From: Terripilifer ovatus
Lineage (GTDB): Bacteria; Pseudomonadota; Alphaproteobacteria; Rhizobiales; Beijerinckiaceae
Assembly (NCBI GenBank): GCA_029222685.1
Contig: JARHVB010000010.1
Coordinates: 310,001-374,000 of the forward strand
Direction of reading: 5' to 3'
DNA length: 64,000 nt
The notes beneath the pieces are model-generated. The model did no database searches. It saw only the letters and a program-made list of their open reading frames with translations, and was not told the DNA's origin. Positions 59,688 through 64,000 of the stretch are shown here, in pieces; position 1 is the first letter of the stretch, and every line of letters starts with the position of its first letter. The translations under genes and the position numbers were made by a program.

Positions 59688-61760
59688 TCAAATATCCAGT
59701 GCCTCCGCCTGCGCGAACTCCGCCCGCTCCTGGATGAAGGCGAAGCGCGCTTCGGGCTTGTTGCCCATCAGCCGCTCGACAGAATCCGCCGTCGCCTCCT
59801 TGTCGTCGGGCACCACCGTGACCTTAAGAAGCATCCGCTTCGTCGGGTCCATTGTGGTCTCTTTGAGCTGGGCGGGAAGCATCTCGCCCAGGCCCTTGAA
59901 GCGGCTGACCTCGATCTTGCCCTTGCCGGTGAAGAAACTCTTGGTCAGCTCGGCGCGGTGCTGTTCGTCGCGGGCATAGGCGGTCTTGGCGCCCTGGGTC
60001 AGCTTGTAGAGCGGCGGCACGGCCAGGAAGAGATGGCCTTCCTCGATCAGCTTCGGCATCTGCCGCCAGAAGAAGGTGATCAGCAGGGAGGCGATATGCG
60101 CGCCGTCGACGTCGGCGTCGGTCATGACGATGACCTTGCCGTAGCGCAGTTCCGCCTGTTTGTAGTGGCTGCCGGTGCCGCAGCCCAGCGCCTGGGTCAG
60201 GTCGGCGAGCTGCTGGTTGGCCGACAGCTTGTCCCTTGTGGCGGATGCGACGTTGAGGATCTTGCCGCGCAACGGCAGGATCGCCTGGCTGGCGCGGTTG
60301 CGCGCCTGCTTCGCCGAGCCGCCGGCGGAATCGCCTTCGACGATAAATATTTCAGTATCTTGCATCGAGGAGTTCGAGCAGTCCGCGAGCTTGCCGGGCA
60401 GCCTGAGCTTGCGCACGGCGGTCTTGCGGGCGACGTCCTTCTCGGCGCGGCGGCGCAGCCGCTCCTCGGAGCGCTCGACCGACCAGTCGAGAAGCTTCAG
60501 CGCCTGGGTCGGCGAGGCGGCGAGCCAGTGATCGAAAGCGTCGCGGATGACACCCTCGACGAGGCGCGACGCCTCGGCGGTCATCAGCCGGCCCTTGTTC
60601 TGGCCCTGGAATTCCGGTTCGCGGATGAATACGGAAATCAGCGCGGCGGAGGTCGCCATGACGTCGTCGGTCGTCACGTTGGCGGCGCGCTTCGCCTGGC
60701 CGATGCGCTCCGCGTGGTCTTTCAAGGCCCTGAGCAGGGCGATGCGCAGGCCGGCCTCGTGGGTGCCGCCGTCGGGCGTCGGGATGGTGTTGCAATAGGA
60801 GTGGACGAAGCCGTCTTCGGCGGCCATCCAGGCCACCGCCCATTCGACCGATCCGTGGCCGCCGGGTTTTTCCACCTTGCCGGTGAAGACCTGATCGGAG
60901 ACCAGTTCCTTGCCCTCGATATCGGAGGCGAGATAGTCGCGCAGGCCGCCGGGGAAATGGAATGTCGCCTCGGCCGGGATGGCCGAATCTTCCTTCAGGA
61001 GGGACGGTGCGCAGTGCCAGCGGATTTCCACGCCGCCGAAGAGATAGGCCTTCGACCGGGTCATCCGGAACAGCCGTGCCGGCTTGAAATGGAGAGACTT
61101 GCCAAAGATTTGCGTGTCCGGCTTAAAGCGGATTCTCGTGCCGCGCCGGTTGTTCGTCGGTCCGACCAATTCCAGTTTGGTGACCGGATGGCCGCGCTCG
61201 AACGATTGGGTATAGAGCTGCTTGTTTTTGGCCACCTCGACATCGAGGCGTGACGACAGCGCGTTCACCACCGACACGCCGACGCCGTGCAGGCCGCCCG
61301 ACGTCTGGTAGGCGCCGCTGTCGAATTTGCCGCCGGCATGCAGCGTCGTCATGATGACTTCGAGCGCCGACTTCTTAGGGAATTTCGGGTGCGGATCCAC
61401 CGGGATGCCGCGGCCGTTGTCCGTCACGGTGATCGTGTCGTCCTCCTCGACCAGCACGTCGATCCAGGTCGCGTGGCCGGCGACGGCCTCGTCCATGCAA
61501 TTGTCGATGACTTCGGCGAACAGGTGATGCAGCGCCGCCTCGTCGGTGCCGCCGATATACATGCCGGGGCGGCGGCGAACCGGCTCGAGCCCCTCCAGAA
61601 CCTCGATCGACGAGGCGTTGTAATCGGCCTCGCCGGGCGTCCCGTTCGAACGTGGTCTTTCCGGTTGTTTCGCCGGTGGCTTTGCCGCTGGTTTCTCTGC
61701 CGGTTTCTCGGCCTTCAGCTTACGCGCCGCATTCCCAAAAAGATCGTTGCCTGCCGCCAT
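59688..61760 (-). CDS. parE: DNA topoisomerase IV subunit B
   Basis: 690 residues. The GHKL ATPase domain shows RRRPGMYIGGTDEAALHHLF, EVIDNCMDEAVAGHA, VTDNGRGIPVDPHPKFPKKS and TSGGLHGVGVSVVNALS. The Toprim domain has IFIVEGDSAGGSAKQARNR and VMTDADVDGAHIASLLITFF. Length and the SALEVIMTTLHAGGKFD region fit ParE rather than GyrB, which is about 800 residues. The N-terminal 35 residues are a Lys/Ala/Pro-rich lead. With ParC it decatenates daughter chromosomes. Confidence 0.93.
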   Translation of the reverse strand: MAAGNDLFGNAARKLKAEKPAEKPAAKPPAKQPERPRSNGTPGEADYNASSIEVLEGLEPVRRRPGMYIGGTDEAALHHLFAEVIDNCMDEAVAGHATWIDVLVEEDDTITVTDNGRGIPVDPHPKFPKKSALEVIMTTLHAGGKFDSGAYQTSGGLHGVGVSVVNALSSRLDVEVAKNKQLYTQSFERGHPVTKLELVGPTNNRRGTRIRFKPDTQIFGKSLHFKPARLFRMTRSKAYLFGGVEIRWHCAPSLLKEDSAIPAEATFHFPGGLRDYLASDIEGKELVSDQVFTGKVEKPGGHGSVEWAVAWMAAEDGFVHSYCNTIPTPDGGTHEAGLRIALLRALKDHAERIGQAKRAANVTTDDVMATSAALISVFIREPEFQGQNKGRLMTAEASRLVEGVIRDAFDHWLAASPTQALKLLDWSVERSEERLRRRAEKDVARKTAVRKLRLPGKLADCSNSSMQDTEIFIVEGDSAGGSAKQARNRASQAILPLRGKILNVASATRDKLSANQQLADLTQALGCGTGSHYKQAELRYGKVIVMTDADVDGAHIASLLITFFWRQMPKLIEEGHLFLAVPPLYKLTQGAKTAYARDEQHRAELTKSFFTGKGKIEVSRFKGLGEMLPAQLKETTMDPTKRMLLKVTVVPDDKEATADSVERLMGNKPEARFAFIQERAEFAQAEALDI

Positions 61761-61842
61761 AATACGCCTGAGTGCTGTGCAATCGCCTGATTCGACTGAA
61801 GACGACTATATGCCACGAATGCGGCTTCCAAGCGAACAAAAC

Positions 61843-61875
61843 AAAAACGGAACGGCCGCTTTCAGGCGGCCGTTC
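61843..61875 (-). terminator. Strong intrinsic terminator after phoX-like gene
   Basis: GAACGGCCGC (61850-61859) and GCGGCCGTTC (61866-61875) form a perfect 10-bp GC-rich stem with a 6-nt loop. On the minus strand it is followed by CGTTTTTGTTTTG, a T-rich tail. It lies 31 bp beyond the stop of the PhoX gene. Confidence 0.85.
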
Positions 61876-61905
61876 GTGAATTCCGGGGATAGGCGGAAAT
61901 CGATT

Positions 61906-63900
61906 TTAAACAGCGATCTTGCCGCCGCCCTTCTTGGTGATGACGACCACCGCCGGGCGTGGCGGGGTGTCAGGCTTGAAGTCGGGCCAGCGGGTCGAGG
62001 GCGTCTCGAATGTGGCGGGCGCGGCTTTGGGATCTTCATCGTCGGCCTCGCCGGGGTGCTGGACGGCGAGAAACAGGGTCTCGTCATCGGGGGTGAAGAA
62101 GGGACCGCACATTTCGGCGCCCGCCGGCACCTGGAAGAAGTGTTTCGACGCACCCCGCAGGGCGCCTTCGGTTTCGATCGCCCAGAGGCCGTCGCCGCGG
62201 CCGGTCTTCGCCGGCGAATTGCCGTCGGTGGCGATCCAGACGCGGCCCTGGCCGTCGACCGCCAGATTGTCCGGCATGCCGAACCAGCCGTCCTTCGTCG
62301 TCGACGGATGGAAGCTGGCGCCGGTCGCCGCCACCGTATGGTCGCCGGCCTTGACCAGGATGTCCCAGCGGAAGCCGGTCGCGGCATGGTCGCCGTCGTT
62401 CGGCGTCATCTCGATGATGTGGCCAAAGCGGTTGTTCGCGCGGGGGTTCGCAGCGTCCACCTGGGCGTCGGTGCGGCGCGTGTTGTTGGTCAGGATGACA
62501 TAGACCTTGCCGGTCTTCGGATTGGCCTCGACGTCTTCGGGACGGTCCATCTTGGTGGCGCCGAGAGCATCGCCGGCAAGGCGGGCATCGATCAGCACAT
62601 CGGCCTGGCTGGCAAAACCGTTGGCCGCGGTGAGCGGCCCCTGGCCGTGGACCATCGGCAGCCATTCGCCGGTGCCGTCGGCGTTGTATTTCGCCACATA
62701 GAGCGTGCCGCGGTCGAGCAGGTCCATGTTGGCGGCGCGGTTCTGCGCATCGAACCGGCCTTCGGTGACGAACTTGTAGACGTAATCGAAGCGCTCGTCG
62801 TCGCCCGTATAGACGACATAGCGGCCGTCCCTGGCGAGGATGCCGGCCGCGCCCTCATGCTTGACCCTGCCGAGCGCGGTGCGCTTCTTCGGCACCGAAG
62901 CCGGATCGAACGGGTCGATCTCGACGATCCAGCCGAACCGGTTGATCTCGTTGCGCTCCTTGGCGACATCGAACCGGTCGTAGAATTTGCCCCAGGCATA
63001 TTGATTGGCGGGCGCGCCATAGCGCTTCAGCTTCGCCTCATCAGGCTGGCCAGCGGCCTTGCCCCGGAAATAGCCGTTGAAGTTCTCTTCGCAGGTGACC
63101 CAGGTGCCCCAGGGCGTCACGCCGCCGGAGCAGTTGTTGACCATGCCCAGCACGGTCTTGCCGGCGGGATCGGCCGAGGTCTTCAGCCGGTCATGGCCGG
63201 CCGCCGGGCCGGAGATGGCGATCGGCGTCTCGGCGGTGAGCCGGCGGGCGTATTTAGAGCCAGGCACGACGGCCCATTTGCCGCCGTCGCGGCGGATTTC
63301 CAGCACGCTGCCGCCGTGCGCCGCCATTTCGATGTCGACGAGATCCTTCGTCATCTTGCCGAAATTGGCGTCCTTGGATTCCTGCCGTCCGCCGAGGCCG
63401 GGGAACATCAGCTCTTCATTGGTGTATTCGTGGTTGACCACGAGCAGCCCGCTGCGCGACGGATCTACGGCGCCGGGCATCGGCAGATAGCCAATGTAAT
63501 CGTTATTGTAGCCGAACTGCAGTTTCTGTGCGGCGGCGGTCTGCTTCTGCGGATCGAAGGCCGGCGCGCCGGGCAGGACCGGATCGCCCCAGCGCATCAG
63601 GATATCGGCGTCATAGCCTTCGGGCGCATGATGGGTTTCATCCGAGCCGGCGGTGATCTCGGTGAAATTGAAGGACGACTTCGGCGTTGCCGTCTGGGCG
63701 GCAGCAGGCGAAGAGACCCCCGGCAAGGGCAGAGCGGCACTTATGGCGCTGACCGCAAGCGCGCCACGCAGAACGTCGCGGCGATTGAGCCGGACAGCGA
63801 TGACATCCCCCAGCGTCGGATTGGCGGAGCTGTTGGAGCTGATGTCCTCGCTGTCCAGGCGCTCGTAGGCGGAAGAATCGACGGATTTCGGATCGGTCAC
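61906..63900 (-). CDS. PhoX-family alkaline phosphatase (DUF839), Tat-exported
   Basis: 664 residues from GTG 63900, which has GGAG 8 nt upstream; the frame is open to a TTG at 63960. A twin-arginine signal, LNRRDVLRGALAVSAISAAL, begins near residue 38 after a polar lead. Family marks are VVNHEYTNEELMFPG, VNNCSGGVTPWGTWVTCEEN, GRVKHEGAAG, YVVYTGDDERFDYVYKFV and the late DNLAVDGQGRVWIATDGN. PhoX enzymes are Ca/Fe-dependent periplasmic phosphomonoesterases, usually induced by phosphate starvation; I could not identify a convincing Pho box in the few bases upstream. Confidence 0.9.
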   Translation of the reverse strand: MTDPKSVDSSAYERLDSEDISSNSSANPTLGDVIAVRLNRRDVLRGALAVSAISAALPLPGVSSPAAAQTATPKSSFNFTEITAGSDETHHAPEGYDADILMRWGDPVLPGAPAFDPQKQTAAAQKLQFGYNNDYIGYLPMPGAVDPSRSGLLVVNHEYTNEELMFPGLGGRQESKDANFGKMTKDLVDIEMAAHGGSVLEIRRDGGKWAVVPGSKYARRLTAETPIAISGPAAGHDRLKTSADPAGKTVLGMVNNCSGGVTPWGTWVTCEENFNGYFRGKAAGQPDEAKLKRYGAPANQYAWGKFYDRFDVAKERNEINRFGWIVEIDPFDPASVPKKRTALGRVKHEGAAGILARDGRYVVYTGDDERFDYVYKFVTEGRFDAQNRAANMDLLDRGTLYVAKYNADGTGEWLPMVHGQGPLTAANGFASQADVLIDARLAGDALGATKMDRPEDVEANPKTGKVYVILTNNTRRTDAQVDAANPRANNRFGHIIEMTPNDGDHAATGFRWDILVKAGDHTVAATGASFHPSTTKDGWFGMPDNLAVDGQGRVWIATDGNSPAKTGRGDGLWAIETEGALRGASKHFFQVPAGAEMCGPFFTPDDETLFLAVQHPGEADDEDPKAAPATFETPSTRWPDFKPDTPPRPAVVVITKKGGGKIAV

Positions 63901-64000
63901 GGCAGCGCTCCAGTTCGCCCAAAACTGAAACGCTTCTAAAATCGCGGTGTGACGCAGCAATGACCTTGGCTATGGCCTAACCTGGACAAGGGCTTAGGAC

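Noticed and set aside
61747..63939. 730-codon open frame on the plus strand, opposite the PhoX gene
   Set aside because: It mirrors the PhoX coding frame in high-GC DNA, has no ribosome binding site and no family likeness; the opposite strand has a clear Tat signal and all family motifs.

Overview
The window is high-GC chromosomal DNA, probably from an alphaproteobacterium of the order Hyphomicrobiales (Bradyrhizobium/Rhodopseudomonas/Pseudolabrys-like). The signs are the gene order of the suf operon behind an Irr-type iron box, a Ppx/GppA-RlmE gene pair, a PhoX phosphatase, a ParE topoisomerase, several orphan Bug/TctC solute receptors, a host-attachment-family protein and intergenic palindromic repeats of the kind common in that order. 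The taxonomic call is inference from gene content only.

Layout. Positions 1-10.8 kb hold catabolic genes: two Bug receptors, an aromatic-ring-type FAD monooxygenase divergent from a ThDP enzyme, an exported metallo-beta-lactamase-fold protein, a ROK-like protein with rearranged halves, a Rieske ferredoxin, an amidohydrolase, a class II aldolase and a host-attachment protein. 11-18.9 kb carries a Tat-exported amine oxidase, an exported RidA-like protein divergent from an exported M20 peptidase, and an operon of a 2-oxoglutarate/Fe(II) oxygenase, a NitT/TauT-type ABC importer and a DUF1330 protein. 19-29 kb has an extensin-like protein, an acyltransferase-SGNH fusion, two luciferase-like flavin monooxygenases, another Bug receptor and a GGDEF diguanylate cyclase.

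29.1-34 kb is the accessory part. GC is visibly lower. It has a tRNA-Gln gene, a methyltransferase, two unrecognised proteins, decayed gene pieces (a Bug 3' end and LigD-like motifs) and a tRNA-like fragment.

34-46 kb is core housekeeping: ppx/gppA-rlmE, anmK, an alpha/beta hydrolase, then a long suf iron-sulfur operon (cysteine desulfurase, sufB, sufC, sufD, sufS, a SufT-like protein, sufA, a TfoX-N protein) behind a perfect palindrome that looks like an Irr-binding iron control element. 46-58.6 kb holds a DEAD-box helicase, two tandem AlkB-type membrane hydroxylases, an exported or anchored esterase divergent from a TonB-dependent receptor, a cupin protein, and a second NitT/TauT-type ABC importer with two different permeases. 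58.6-64 kb ends with a flavin reductase, parE and a Tat-exported PhoX phosphatase with a strong terminator.

Three repeat families are visible. Family A has three copies (401-526, 8306-8416, 37230-37357), family B has two copies in opposite orientation (4242-4344, 24357-24462), and family C is a shorter, degenerate palindrome near 4183 and 6560. The most unusual protein is the ROK-like one at 5416-6546, where the C-terminal ROK subdomain precedes the N-terminal nucleotide-binding subdomain. No CRISPR array, prophage, insertion sequence or defence system was recognised.
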